A DNA stretch of 64,000 nt, taken from assembly GCA_024803745.1 (NCBI GenBank), contig JANJXV010000187.1, positions 1,857,899 to 1,921,898 of the forward strand, read 5' to 3'. Below the pieces are notes generated by a model. It was given only the letters and a program-made list of their open reading frames with translations, was not told the origin of the DNA and made no database searches. The position numbers were made by a program, and so were the translations under genes. Below, in pieces: positions 24,374 to 34,895 of the stretch; positions within the stretch are counted from its first letter, which is position 1, and each line of letters opens with the position of its first letter. Source of the DNA: Megascapheus bottae (Eukaryota; Chordata; Mammalia; Rodentia; Geomyidae).

Positions 24374-24465
24374 TGCTCATATGTGTGTGTGTATATTTCT
24401 GCACACATACACAAAGAATTCATGCATGTGTGTGGACACACACACCCACACACACACACACACAG
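24374..24465. repeat. TG/CA-rich simple sequence
   Basis: An impure TGTGTG block is followed by ACACACAAAG and then a CACACA run, so TG and CA segments face each other. Confidence 0.85.
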
Positions 24466-24714
24466 AACCCTTGCACCAACAAGCACTCATAATGTTCCCC
24501 TCTCTTGTTCCTCCCACCTCTGTACACATCAGCCTAACTTATAACTTCCATTTCAAGGCTGGACAACTTTCTTTGGTTCCCTAAAGCTACCCAGGTGGCA
24601 GGTAAGAAATATCCAAGAATTTGAGTTCCTAAAAGCTGTTCTCAGCCACCAGGACAGTTGGGGACTGGGTTTATCAATAGCCCAGGAAGCAAAAAATCAA
24701 TGGCAAAGTGACAA

Positions 24715-24835
24715 TAAACAACTACACACACCTATCAAGCTGGCCAATCAGAGATACCTCTTCAAATGAGCTACAAATGATTGGCTTCAGGGAAGAACAC
24801 GGGATATAAGCTGGACTAGTCAGACTTCTTTGTGG
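24715..24835 (+). mobile_element. Ancient repeat with paired CCAAT/ATTGG boxes, family not named
   Basis: AGCTGGCCAATCAGAGATAC, TGATTGGCTTCAGGGA and CACGGGATATAAGCTGG recur in the same pattern as 34760-34895, 36330-36425 and 40300-40425. I recognise it as an old mammalian interspersed repeat but cannot name it. Confidence 0.4.
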
Positions 24836-25179
24836 GTCTTCTAATTTGAATATAAGGAGTTGGGGTGGGGATTTCTTGCCAAACTGGTCAAATAGAAATT
24901 TGATGTAGCCAGTCATAGGGAGCCTGAATTAAGAGATATAGAAAGACTCCCTGCCAATCCCCCCAAAAACTGTTCCTTCATCCCTCTTTCCTATATCCAG
25001 GTACTTCCTTTATGTACCTCTTTTTGCTTAAGCCTGTTTCAGATAGACTTGGTCACTTATAACTCCTGCAACCCCAGCAGGTCTTTCCAAGGAAAATGTT
25101 AAGCTTCTTTAGGCCGAACCACAGCGTCCTGTGCCAACGTATCTTTGTCCCAATAGGATATATTTAGAATTAAAGGATG

Positions 25180-25500
25180 GAAATTTATTTTGGGTATGGC
25201 CTCCCAGATTTATGGAGGTTGAGAAGCCCCACAGCCAGCCACCTGCAAACTGGAGAATAAGACAAACCAGTGCCAAAATTCTGTCCATGTACAAAGAAAA
25301 CAGCCCTTGTGTCCAAAAGCTGAATGTCCTCGACCAAGAAGAGAGAGAAAACAAAATCTCCCTTTCTTCCTTTTGTTCCTCTCCAGGGTCCCTCTGTGGA
25401 CTGAATAATGTTCACCCGCATGCATGAGAAAGGGTCTTCTTAAGTCAGTCCACTGATTTAAACTGGAATTGCCTCTGGAAAAACGTCCATAGACACATGT
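25180..25500 (+). mobile_element. Ancient LTR-like mammalian repeat, family not named
   Basis: TTTATTTTGGGTATGGCCTC at the start, CTTTCTTCCTTTTGTTCCTC in the middle, and GTCAGTCCACTGATTTAAAC with CCTCTGGAAAAACGTCCATA near the end follow the order of a common mammalian repeat (CCTTTTGTTCTATTCAGG .. CAGTCTACCGATTTAAATG .. CCAGAAACACCCTCACAGAC). Confidence 0.4.
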
Positions 25501-26976
25501 GGGAAGGATGCCATCTCATCTGACTTGGCGTGCCTATGGCCAGTAAAATTGATAATGAAGTTGATTGTCATATGTTGAAAAGACCACAAAAACACAGTGA
25601 TCCACTAGCCAAACCTGGAAGAGATTGAAGCATGATGTAGCTGATGCCTAGAAGGAAGAGCTCGCTGTGTGGTAGATATTAGATTTGAGAATGGTGATGA
25701 GAAGAAATGAACCACGGGAAGATCCAGAATATTCCAGGAGAGAGCTTGGAGGAGCAGAAAGAAAGCATGGTGGCTAGACAAGGGAGAAAGGTGCAAGGGT
25801 CCACATCAACTGGCTACATTTAAGCTCTATAGGAATCGTTCTCCAGTTCTCAGGGTCTCCCCTATCCTGGACCTCAGTTTCCCCGTGCTTGTATCAAAAA
25901 AGTTAAACTAGACAAAGAATAAGCACAACGCTGGTTCTATGGTTTGCATTTTCTGAAATCATAGGATTCAAATCCAGTTTCCCCCACTTAAGCCCTAAGA
26001 AAATACCCCCAGCATCATGTGTCACATTGCAAGCCCTGAGCGTGAGACGGTGAAAGACACAGCTTAAGCTAGGGGTTTTCAGTGTGTTCTCTCAGATATG
26101 CGGGTTTGTCTAAATGTAAACAAAGCAGTTTTTACAGGTAAGAGGCTAGATTTTTCTGACTCCAGGTTTTTCCAAGAATTTCAGATACACAAGGATGCTT
26201 GTAAAAAACAACTTCCTACCTGTGTTTTGAAAAGTACTCCCCTTTAAAAATAAAATGACAGGAAGTGCTCACTGTGAAGGTGTCGGGAGAAACTAGTTAA
26301 TTATCTCTCCCTTTCTCTGTCTCTCTTTCCCTCTCCTCCCACCCTCTCTGAGATAGGATCTTGCATCTTTACTATCATGACCAAATACATTCTGCTTACA
26401 AAGCATGATGACAAAGAAGCAAAGCAGAACGTATTTGGTCCAAGAAGTAATAGAAGACAAAGATAAAAATCAACTGAAGACCTCTGCCCCTCTTTTTCTC
26501 TCACACACACACACCTCAAATACTCCCCTCAGATAGACCCAAGCACAACAGATGTACAACTGCTAATGATGCTCACTAACACAAGCTTCTATTCAAAGGC
26601 TTTCAACCCAAGTATTGATGTGACACACCCCTGTTCACACATGCGTACATATTCTTATGTGTCTGAGTACATCTGTGAAAAGCAAGCAAATCTACTCAGG
26701 TGCTTACGTATACATCCAAACGCAAAACTTACATGTGCCTGCCCTAAGGAGCTCACATACTCACAAATGCACACATGATACAAACAAACCTATAACTTAA
26801 CAGCAAAGTTGTGATTTGCATGCATCTAGGCTTGCCCTTAAATCCTGAGATACACAGACATCTGAAGACATGAGACAGGCCCACATACGTGAATACATAT
26901 TCAACTAGGGATGTAGACATACAATACACACAATCTCACTACCTCCTGGTACACACAACACACAGACACAATCACT
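25501..26976. other. Unassigned unique sequence
   Basis: No mobile element or gene was recognised. Short (CA) and CT-rich patches lie at 26301-26345 and 26500-26515. Confidence 0.45.
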
Positions 26977-26989
26977 GTACCAGCATGCA

Positions 26990-27011
26990 TGCGTGTGCAC
27001 ACACACACACA
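26990..27011. repeat. (CA)n microsatellite
   Basis: A short TGTGCACACACACACACA run. Confidence 0.85.
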
Positions 27012-27634
27012 AGTTCATATTGCTTCCTGAATGACCTAAACAACAGAAATATAATTATTAAAAGGTTAGGCATGCATTTTGCTTCTGCTTTGTGGCTTTT
27101 TTTTCTGCTCTTAAATAGAAAAATCAATCATATCAAAGCGAGGGAAGTAGTAATAAAATAAGATGCAGGCTCCTTGAAACTAAAGGCCTGGTGTCCATGT
27201 CTGTGAAGAAAAGGAGGCTGAGGTCGGGTTCTACCCGGAACTAACTGGCTGGGGGATGGGAGGGTTTCATCAATTTCTGGCCAGAGGGAGTCATTCGGTC
27301 CCACACCTTCATATTAATTGCATCTCACATTTGTGATTCCTTTTAACTTTTGGGAGGAGTGGAGGGGTGGAAGACTCTCTTTCAAGTCTGCATTCCCTTT
27401 GGATTCTCCCATCTCACACAGGGGTGAGGGGTGCAGTTGAAGAGGTCTGTGGTAGTACGTGCATATCTGCAGTCTAAGACCTGCCGTACTGGGCTCCCTT
27501 CATTCCTTCACCCCCAAAACAACCCACATACTCCAAGAAGACATTTTGATTGACTCAGAAAATGGGTTGCAATTTGACCCAATGAGATGAGCAGCAACTA
27601 ACTGCTTACAGGAAGTGGGCTTTCTTGCTCAATG

Positions 27635-27810
27635 GGTAGCTCTGCCATAGTGTGAAGCCAGTCTGGGCAGGAGTGAGACTCTTACCTCAGATTAACCACC
27701 AAAAAAAAGCCAAAAGTGGAGATGTGGATCGAGTGGTAGAGTGCCAGGCTTCAGAAAAAAAAAAAGTTCAAGGACAGCACCCAGGCTCTCAATTCAAGCC
27801 TCAGGTCCAG
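27635..27810 (+). mobile_element. B1-dID SINE, 5' part decayed
   Basis: The B1 remnant is GAAGCCAGTCTGGGCAGGAG with AGACTCTTACCTCAGATTAA. The ID part is AAAAGTGGAGATGTGGATCG through GCACCCAGGCTCTCAATTCA. The B1 start is replaced by unrelated-looking sequence. Confidence 0.7.
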
Positions 27811-27823
27811 CATGTATGCATGT

Positions 27824-27827
<4 letters not shown>

Positions 27828-27861
<34 letters not shown>
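27828..27861. repeat. (CA)n microsatellite
   Basis: About 17 CA units form the continuation of the preceding B1-dID tail. Confidence 0.95.
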
Positions 27862-27863
<2 letters not shown>

Positions 27864-27877
27864 AGTGAAACATTTTT

Positions 27878-28067
27878 TTTTTGCCAGCCCTGGGCTTGAG
27901 CTCAGGGCCTGAGCACTGTCCTTGGACTTTCTCAAGGCTAGAGCTCTACCACTTGAGCCTCAGCACCACTTCCGGCTTTTTTTCTATGTATGTGGTACCG
28001 AGGAATTGAACCCGGGTCTTCATGCATGCTAGGCAAGCACTTTAACCACTAGGCCAAACTCCCACCC
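27878..28067 (-). mobile_element. IDL-Geo-type SINE with TSD
   Basis: A full antisense dimer is flanked by AACATTTTT at 27869-27877 and 28068-28076. It shares with the 18638 copy the head variant GTTTGGCCTAGTGGTTAAAG and the AGTGGTGCTGAGGCTCAAG second monomer. Confidence 0.85.
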
Positions 28068-28452
28068 AACATTTTTAATTCTCTATTTTTATACAAAATA
28101 AACTTTTAATTCAGTAGAAGCTATATTTTAAATTCTGAGTGTAGGTCTCTTTCCTTGATGATGAACATACAGAGGGGTGTTGTCCCACATGTGAGTTCTT
28201 GGCCATGTTATCAGAGGGTAAAGAAACAATTCGATAAGCACTTTATCCTTAAACTATCACATCTAGTGCATTACACACATTTCCCATGGATGATACTTGC
28301 AACCTCCCATGGGTTGGTGGAGACATCATTCCATCTTGAATCTCGGAGCGCTTGTAAAATCTCTCTTGCAGTTAAAGCAACCTGAATTGGGTTTTCAACT
28401 CCCTCCAGGCATCAGATATCGGATATGAAATTGGTATTAACTCTGAACTAGG

Positions 28453-28482
28453 TTGAAAGTTTCCTTTTGAAACTTTCAAAAG
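28453..28482. promoter_or_regulatory. Overlapping palindromes with interferon-response-like core
   Basis: TTGAAAGTTTC (28453-28463) and GAAACTTTCAA (28469-28479) are perfect 11-bp inverted repeats around CTTTT. CTTTTGAAA and TTTCAAAAG (28464-28482) form a second palindrome with a 1-nt centre. AGTTTCCTTTTG resembles an IRF/ISRE word with one mismatch. Function is inference. Confidence 0.3.
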
Positions 28483-28549
28483 AGAAGGAGATGCAAACTT
28501 GAAAACCCAGGTTTTTTTTTCACTGCCTCACCCTTAAGCAATCCCAACC

Positions 28550-28660
28550 AGTTGGCTAGTGTTCGTTGTCATTTTACAGATGAGGAAACTGAGGCTCAGG
28601 AAGGTAGTTAGTAGAGGAAGCCACAACTTCTACCTCATTTTAATTCTAAAAAGGCATGAT
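28550..28660 (+). mobile_element. MIR SINE core
   Basis: CATTTTACAGATGAGGAAAC followed by TGAGGCTCAGGAAGG is the best preserved piece of MIR and is unmistakable. The rest of the element is decayed. Confidence 0.75.
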
Positions 28661-29574
28661 TTTCTTTTTTACCTTACTGTACCGGAGTCCATAAACAAAC
28701 ACCACACACCACAAGAAATGTGGAGTTCAGACAATAAGGAAGCGAACCAGAGGTGAAACCAAAGGCTCTCCTCTCTCACTGACTTCAACACACTGAACTC
28801 TCATGCTCCCTGAACCTTCTGGAGACTCCAGCCCATGCATGACCTCTTCCAGGCCAACTCCTTAACCTGAAGACCGCTCTTGAGGAATTGTGTGCTTCGT
28901 TTTGATGGGGGTACCCTCACTTGGTTCCTGGGGACATGGATGATAAGGAGATACAAATGCACCGATTTCAAATTCCAGCCCTCCCTCCTCCCCAGATCTC
29001 TCACCTTGCTTCACAGATGTTTACAAGATGCTGGACTAGTACAGAGTGGCAAGGGGTGGGGTGTGCCTCACCAGCTGCTGCTCACATAGGACATTTTTTT
29101 ATTCCATAGAGAAATGCATTTAGGGGGTATATGAAGGGCCCTTCAAGTAATCTACATATACTAAGGGGTATGAGTGTGCGTGCATGCGTGTGTGTGCGTG
29201 CATGCATGTGTGTGTATACACGAGTGTGTCATGGGGGTGGAAACTAATAGCAATAGAACATCTGGAGCCCTCAAAATGGTATTCTTGTTCTTAGTTATTT
29301 ATTTGCCTCACAGTTGCTAGCTAGGTACTCAACTGCTGGGGTCATGCGTGCCTCCAGCTCATTCATGTGCTGGTTACTGGTCAACATAGGGTCCTACATT
29401 AAGTCAGGGGCCTGCCCAAGTTGTGATACTCCACTGTGCACTTGCCTAGGGTCCCTGGCGATGAGAGGAAGTATCATACCCAGCTACAGTGCTGAATAAG
29501 TGAGTGAATGAATGAATGAATCTCTACTGATGCTCAATGAAGGAAAACTGATGGTTTTAAAGCAAACCTAAATG
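28661..29574. other. Mostly unique sequence with a TG-rich patch
   Basis: A TGTG/GCATGC simple region lies at about 29168-29230. A GAATGAATGAATGAAT run at about 29501-29521 may be the tail of a decayed L2. No gene was recognised. Confidence 0.45.
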
Positions 29575-29718
29575 GCTCAAATGGGGGTGCCAAATGTGTG
29601 CCACTGACTGAGATACTCAGGAACTCTTTCCAATCTGGCTGGCCTTTTATAGCAATTTCCTGATCTCCGCCTCTTAAGTAGCTAAATTTACAGGCATGAG
29701 CCATGCCCATCTCAAAAT
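29575..29718 (-). mobile_element. Decayed B1-dID SINE
   Basis: CTGATCTCCGCCTCTTAAGTA, GCTAAATTTACAGGCATGAG and CCATGCCCATCT mark the antisense B1 end. The ID half is largely lost. Confidence 0.6.
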
Positions 29719-30209
29719 GGTGTTCTTAGTGTGTGATTGAGCCTAAGAAGACATCCAGGAAATAGCAAGGCTGAGATAATGTGGGCAGATAAAGGGGTTC
29801 AAGCGAGGGTCCCAATTCCCCAAGGCCAGGTACACTTACCAAAATACGATTCCAATAAAGGAGGATATTTGATTCCAACAAAAAAATTGCCTTTGCTGTT
29901 CAGTGAGGTAAAACTGATTCTTTTAAACTGAAGTGGCTAGACGTGGGCTGCATCGTCAGCCCTTTGCCTTTGCCTTTATTCATTCATCATTCACTTATTC
30001 AGAAACTTTTTTTTCCTGTACGTTAAATCTGTTCCTAGGAATAGAGACAAACTGCTAGCCCTGTAGCCATGTAATGATTTGGAATGTTTGCAATGGTTTC
30101 AAATTATTTCATTGGGATTTTTATAAGCCAGGGAAGCTGTGTTCCAATGTCTAAAAAAGTAGGCAACAAAATCACATCGCATGAATTTTAAAAGTTATTC
30201 CACCACTCA

Positions 30210-30395
30210 TTCACAAAGAGCCTCCATTTCCACATCTGCTAAGCAAGCAAATGAAAATTCCCCAGGGTGGTAGTAAGGATTAAATAGTAAACAACAACCA
30301 TTCAGTGTTAGCAGTGTGCTTAGTTATAATAAGTACTTAACTTTTAGTTATTACTACCCACTAGAATATTCTACCTGAATACAAGTTGCTTCTCA
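30210..30395 (-). mobile_element. MIR SINE
   Basis: CCATTTCCACATCTGCTAAGC, GTAGTAAGGATTAAATAG, AGCAGTGTGCTTAGTTATAA and AAGTACTTAACTTTTAGTTAT give the antisense MIR order. Confidence 0.65.
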
Positions 30396-30676
30396 GCACT
30401 TGGTCTAGAGTGACAAATGTTAGTCCTAACTCTCAAATACAAGCTCTTTATTTTCTAATGAGGAGCTTTGCTAAAAGAAAAAATAAAATGAAAAGAAATC
30501 CCATGGAAGGAAAAGTGACGGTTCTTCATTTAAATCTAGGAAAGCTTGATTAAGTCTCTTATAAGGCAGGAAAACAAAGGGCACATGAGGATGAATAAGA
30601 ATAAACCCAAAATGGCACATATTTTCTCTAGATCTTCATAGATGGATATGAGAAACTGCTAAGGACTGAGGCATTT

Positions 30677-30866
30677 TTATTTATTTATTTTTTTATTGTA
30701 ATTAGTAAAAGGGTCACATGATATTTGCCAGATAGAAGGTGCATTAATTCACATACATTGATACCCTTTCACATGTCTTGGTACCCATTTCTCTCCCCCC
30801 CCACACCCCCTACCCGTCTTGGTTTTCCCCCCTTCCCTATCAAATTTCAAATATCCAAATACAAAT
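30677..30866 (-). mobile_element. L1 3' UTR end fragment with perfect 15-bp TSD
   Basis: This segment is the antisense 3' end of the same L1 type as 60424-61417 (shared GTAATTA, GGGTCACAT, CAGATAGAAGGTGCATTA and GATACCCTTT blocks). Direct repeats AGGACTGAGGCATTT at 30662-30676 and 30867-30881 are identical. It is severely 5'-truncated and contains only the terminal 190 bp, with a G-rich tract on the sense strand (30795-30816). Confidence 0.85.
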
Positions 30867-31168
30867 AGGACTGAGGCATTTACACATAGACTAGAGCTTG
30901 AGACCCTTAGGGGAGGAACCCTAAGGTGTAACTTCTCTGAACACTATAGACACTTATTGAAATACTATTTAAGGAAATGGAAACATGTTGTTGATATTGG
31001 TAGTGGTGGTACTGGTATTTGATTTTACTTTCATTTTTTTCTGGGGGGAGTAGAGAGGGATTGTAAAAAGGGAGAGAGAGAGAATGAGCAAATCCAACTA
31101 TACTATTCAGTATACACTATGCGGAAAATGACCTATGAACTAGTGGGTGGGGATCGCAGGGGGAAACT

Positions 31169-31337
31169 GAGGAAAGGGGAGGAAAGGGAAGGGAAGGGAA
31201 GGGAAGGGAAGGGAAGGGAAGAGAAGGGAAGGGAAGGGAAAGGAAGGGAAAGGAAAGGAAAGGAAAGGAAAGGAAAGGAAAGGAAAGGAAAGGAAAGGAA
31301 AGGAAAGAAAAGAAAAGAAAAGGAAAGGAAAGGAAAG
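31169..31337. repeat. (GGGAA)n/(GGAAA)n polypurine tract
   Basis: About 170 bp contain only purines on the plus strand. GGGAA units on the left pass into GGAAA units and a few AAGAAA variants. The repeat abuts the start of the next SINE. The Lys-Gly-Arg and Phe-Pro-Ser open frames are artefacts. Confidence 0.97.
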
Positions 31338-31338
31338 G

Positions 31339-31515
31339 GCTGAGAATGTGGCCTGGTGGTAGAGTGCTGGCCTAACATGCACGAAACCCTGGGTTTGATA
31401 ACTCAGTACCACATCAACGGAAAAAGCCAGATGTTACTTTGTGGCTGCAGTGGTAACCTTGAGCACAAAGAGTCTCAAGGCCCAGGTCCTGAGTTCAAAC
31501 CCAAGGACAGTCCCA
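31339..31515 (+). mobile_element. IDL-Geo-type SINE
   Basis: The head is GGCTGAGAATGTGGCCTGGT, GGTAGAGTGC and GGTTTGATAACTCAGTACC. The linker is CGGAAAAAGCCAGATG. The second monomer ends AGGTCCTGAGTTCAAACCC. It is inserted at the edge of the polypurine tract. Confidence 0.75.
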
Positions 31516-31654
31516 CAACTACTACTTGGCCACCGGGGTTAAGTTTTGAACACCACCTGACTCCAGAGTTTTGTGTTCCACCCTGGGCACCAATTCTTCG
31601 AATCTTAATTAAATGGTTGTAAATCTGTCAGGGAAGCAAATCACGTGGCCTTCG

Positions 31655-31725
31655 GCACAATGCCGAAACGACACCTGACACATAGTAGATGTCTAAGACA
31701 CAATGAATGAGTGAATGAATGAAAT
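31655..31725 (+). mobile_element. L2 LINE terminal fragment
   Basis: CACCTGACACATAGTAGATG, then AATGAATGAGTGAATGAATG corresponds to the L2 3' end and its tail. Confidence 0.5.
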
Positions 31726-33224
31726 ACAGACTCCACGAGTACTTCTTCCTCCTCCTCTACGACCTCTAAGGAAGTAGTGAGGCTTGGATTCTCATGCCTT
31801 CTCTTTGAATCTGAATTTTCTTTTGTTCTTTGCATCCAATCTGTCCAAATGACATGCAAGCGTGGCTCCGTCCGTGAAGAATTCAGATCCTTAGATTTTA
31901 AAACAAACACTGTCTCCCCTAAATCACTGCAATGGATTTGCCTGGGAAAGTGTGTGTCAGAGGGGTCTTTGCCCCCTTTGTGACTGCTACGGCCATGAGA
32001 AAGCTTCACTGGTGATTACAGGATATTTGAGCCCTGGGATTATCTGGTGATTAGACTCCTTCTGGTGGCAAAGCTGTCTCCTAACAAGATTAATTTGGGG
32101 GCAACAAGAGGGTAATTATTAATGTATCCGGAAGGCGGCTCCAAGCACTGTTTCCCCAATGAGAGCAGATCTTTGTTTATTTATAGCTTCCTCTCAGGAG
32201 GAACATGGTACAGGGAGAGGGAGGGAGGGAGGGAGAGAGGAAGAGACAGAGAGAGAGAGAGAGAACACCAGACCAAGGTGCACTCACAGAACTTGGAGGA
32301 TAATTGATTGCTTCAAGTTCAAGGACTTTTGCAGTAAGCAAGAGCCTTTCAGACTCCCAGCATCCTCTGCTCAGGCAGTAGGCCAATGACAAAAGATCCA
32401 CCATGAGCCCCCTGCCCGTGTCCCCTCCACCACTGCCTCCTTATGGACTTCCCCACTCTGTCCCCCTATCTCTATCTCCCCCCTCTGCCTCCATCTCTTG
32501 GCTCTTGTCCTGTCTACCACACCATGGCTGGAAAGACTTTGGGAAAAAAAAAACAACAGACACACCATGCATCTCCTCTCCAATGACCAGCTCCCATTGC
32601 AATCAGAACAAAGCCTGATCCCCAGGAAACCACAAAGCCCTACTGGGCATGGCCCCCAATATTTCCTCAACCTTATCTCCTCTCCCACTGCAACCCACTT
32701 CCCTCCTGCTCTGCCAGACCAGTCACCAGCAGCAACTAAACACAAAGAGCAACGCACACAGCACCCTTTTAAGCACGGCCATCCTTCGTTTGTCCTGCTT
32801 TGCTTTCCCTCTTAACACAGGCTGGCACGCCGAGTGGCTGCCTCTTCTGAGTGTTCTGTACAGGACTTCACAAACTCTCAGTAAGCCAGTCCTGAGCCAT
32901 TCCTTGTAGGAGGATTCCCTCCCTGCCCCTGGCTGCAGAATTTTGTTCAGCCAATCAATACATAACCTTGTTTATTGTGTGTTGCTCTTTAAAGACCTTT
33001 TATCTAATACACTGTGATTCATGAGCGTTGAACTGTGGTTGGCAGCCACATAACTCAGGGCTGAACGAAGCTTATCTTGCATTTCAGCACTGTGTCAGGG
33101 AAACTTGAAACAGTAAGCTCATGGACAGAAAACACAGGGAAGGCGAGCATCACAGTCCGGTCACATGTGTCTAAGGGTGGGCAAAGAAAAGGATGAAAGG
33201 CGAGTGTCCGTGACTCCCTCCTGG
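31726..33224. other. Unassigned unique sequence
   Basis: Contains a GA-rich run at 32211-32263 and a pyrimidine-rich stretch at 32403-32520. Overlapping open frames on both strands at 32371-32909 (up to 128 codons) have no domain and low-complexity composition, and are not called as genes. Confidence 0.45.
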
Positions 33225-33410
33225 ACTTTGAGAAGCTTAGGAGGCTGAGATCTGAGGTTCCACGTTCAAATCCAGCCTGGGCAGACAAATCCAAGAAAGT
33301 CTTTTCTCCAATTAAGCAATAAAAAGTTGCAATTAGGGGCACAGCTGAAGTAGTTGAGCACCAACCCTGAGCCTCCTCCATCCACCAAAAACCAGCAAAC
33401 AAACCTTGGA
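33225..33410 (+). mobile_element. Old B1-dID SINE
   Basis: CTTAGGAGGCTGAGATCTGAG, ACGTTCAAATCCAGCCTGGG and GTCTTTTCTCCAATTAAGC mark the B1 part. The ID-like part is strongly diverged. The B1 head is missing. Confidence 0.55.
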
Positions 33411-33879
33411 GAGAATGTGTGACTGAGTTCAAGCTCTAATACTGGCATCAAAGAACAAGACAAGTAACCAAAAAACCATATACTTTTTTAAAAAATACTA
33501 TGCCTCGAGATATATGTTTTCATAATTTGTTTCCAAGAGACCATTTTTTTTTGGTAAAATGATTGCACACGGTGATCTTATCATTTGTTTGAAATCTACA
33601 AATAAAACTTTTTAACAACATAAAAACAAATGGACATTCAAGTGTGGAGTAGTAAAACTGGTAGAACATGGAGACTAACGCCTCCCTCTTGAACCTCAGC
33701 CCGGCCCAGCAGAACTACATGCATGTCTGTAAAAGGCTGCAGCAGTGCGTTGGGCATTGATCTGGGTGTTACCAATAACAAGGCAATTCCAAGACAGACA
33801 TGTCCAATATAGAGTCTGCAAGCCGTGAAAATGGATCTGTATCTCTTATCATCAGTACATGATCTGAGTCCCCCACCAG

Positions 33880-33975
33880 AATATAAACTCTGAGGGATTA
33901 TGTTTGCCACTATTTCTATTCACTGTTACATCTTCAACTGCTAGAACACAACTCTTAACCAATGTTGGCTGCCTT
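33880..33975 (+). mobile_element. L2 LINE 3' fragment
   Basis: CTGAGGGATTATGTTTGCCAC, TTCACTGTTACATCTTCAAC and GCTAGAACACAACTCTTAAC follow the L2 3' order at low identity. Confidence 0.4.
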
Positions 33976-34079
33976 AGGAAGCCTGAGGCTCTGTAGTCCA
34001 AACACAGACAACACCGAGAACATTTCCATAATTTGTAAATGTGCAGTGAGGCAGCAGGCATACACTGGGGAGGATCTTG

Positions 34080-34200
34080 AAGAATTGTCAGCCAGGTAAG
34101 TGGTGAATGTTGTAGGTGAGAAGCAAAAGCTCAGAGAAGGACATGGATGACCCAAGAAGACACACAGTTCAGTTGGAGCCGGAGAAACCTTCCTTTCCTA
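34080..34200 (+). mobile_element. MIR SINE fragment
   Basis: AAAGCTCAGAGAAGGACATG, AGAAGACACACAGTTCAG and TTGGAGCCGGAGAAACC correspond to the MIR 3' half. Confidence 0.4.
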
Positions 34201-34759
34201 AGCCATGGCTCAGGCTTTCCTTCTGTTTTTGCTATCGGCCAGCAAATTAGAGATGGAATCTCCCTTATTACTGGGACGTCTCAGGGAATCTGGCTTTGTG
34301 GTTCAGAACAAAGTGAGCGTTCAATAAATGCTGACAGATCAGATTACAGGAAAGGAAAGGAGAATTCCCAGAAGATCAAAAGGCAGCCTGCACTTTCAGC
34401 TAAAGTCAATCACACCACCTGGAAGGACTGACTTAATTTTGAAGCGTTAACTCTCACTGGAGAAAAGTTCATGAGGAAGAAAGTAGGACTCTACCTACAT
34501 GACTTCCAAGGAATGAAAAAGTAAAATCCAATTGGCTATAAAATGAACAAGAGAATGAGTGTGCGTGTGTGTGCGTGTGTATTTACTGACTTGGACAACA
34601 GAAAAGTCCAGAATTAGGATGGATTTCAAGTGTGGTTTGCTACAGAGAGCCAAAACAGAGTTGAGTTTACTGTTTTGCAGCTCTGTTTCTCTGCAGTTCT
34701 CTTATCCATGTCTGCACAGTGGTTTCCATCATTGTAGAGTCCCAGAGAAAAGCACTGTA

Positions 34760-34895
34760 CACTCCATGGTCCTCACCAAATATCCAAGATTCACTATGAT
34801 TGGATGGGCTTATGTCACTCATCTACCCTTGAACCAATCACCTACACCAGAGAAGGGTTAGAAGCTGTTGATTGGCTGGGCTGAGTCATAGTCCA
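34760..34895 (-). mobile_element. Ancient repeat with paired CCAAT/ATTGG boxes
   Basis: CTATGATTGGATGGGCTTATG, CTTGAACCAATCACCTACACC and GTTGATTGGCTGGGCTGAG give the reverse-type arrangement of the element at 24715-24835. Confidence 0.4.

Noticed and set aside
24590..24604. CTCF site at ACCCAGGTGGCAGG
   Set aside because: The left half of the core (positions before AGGTGGCAG) does not fit the consensus.
31119..31412. Lys-Gly-Arg and Phe-Pro-Ser-Leu open frames
   Set aside because: They are pure products of the GGGAA/GGAAA repeat.
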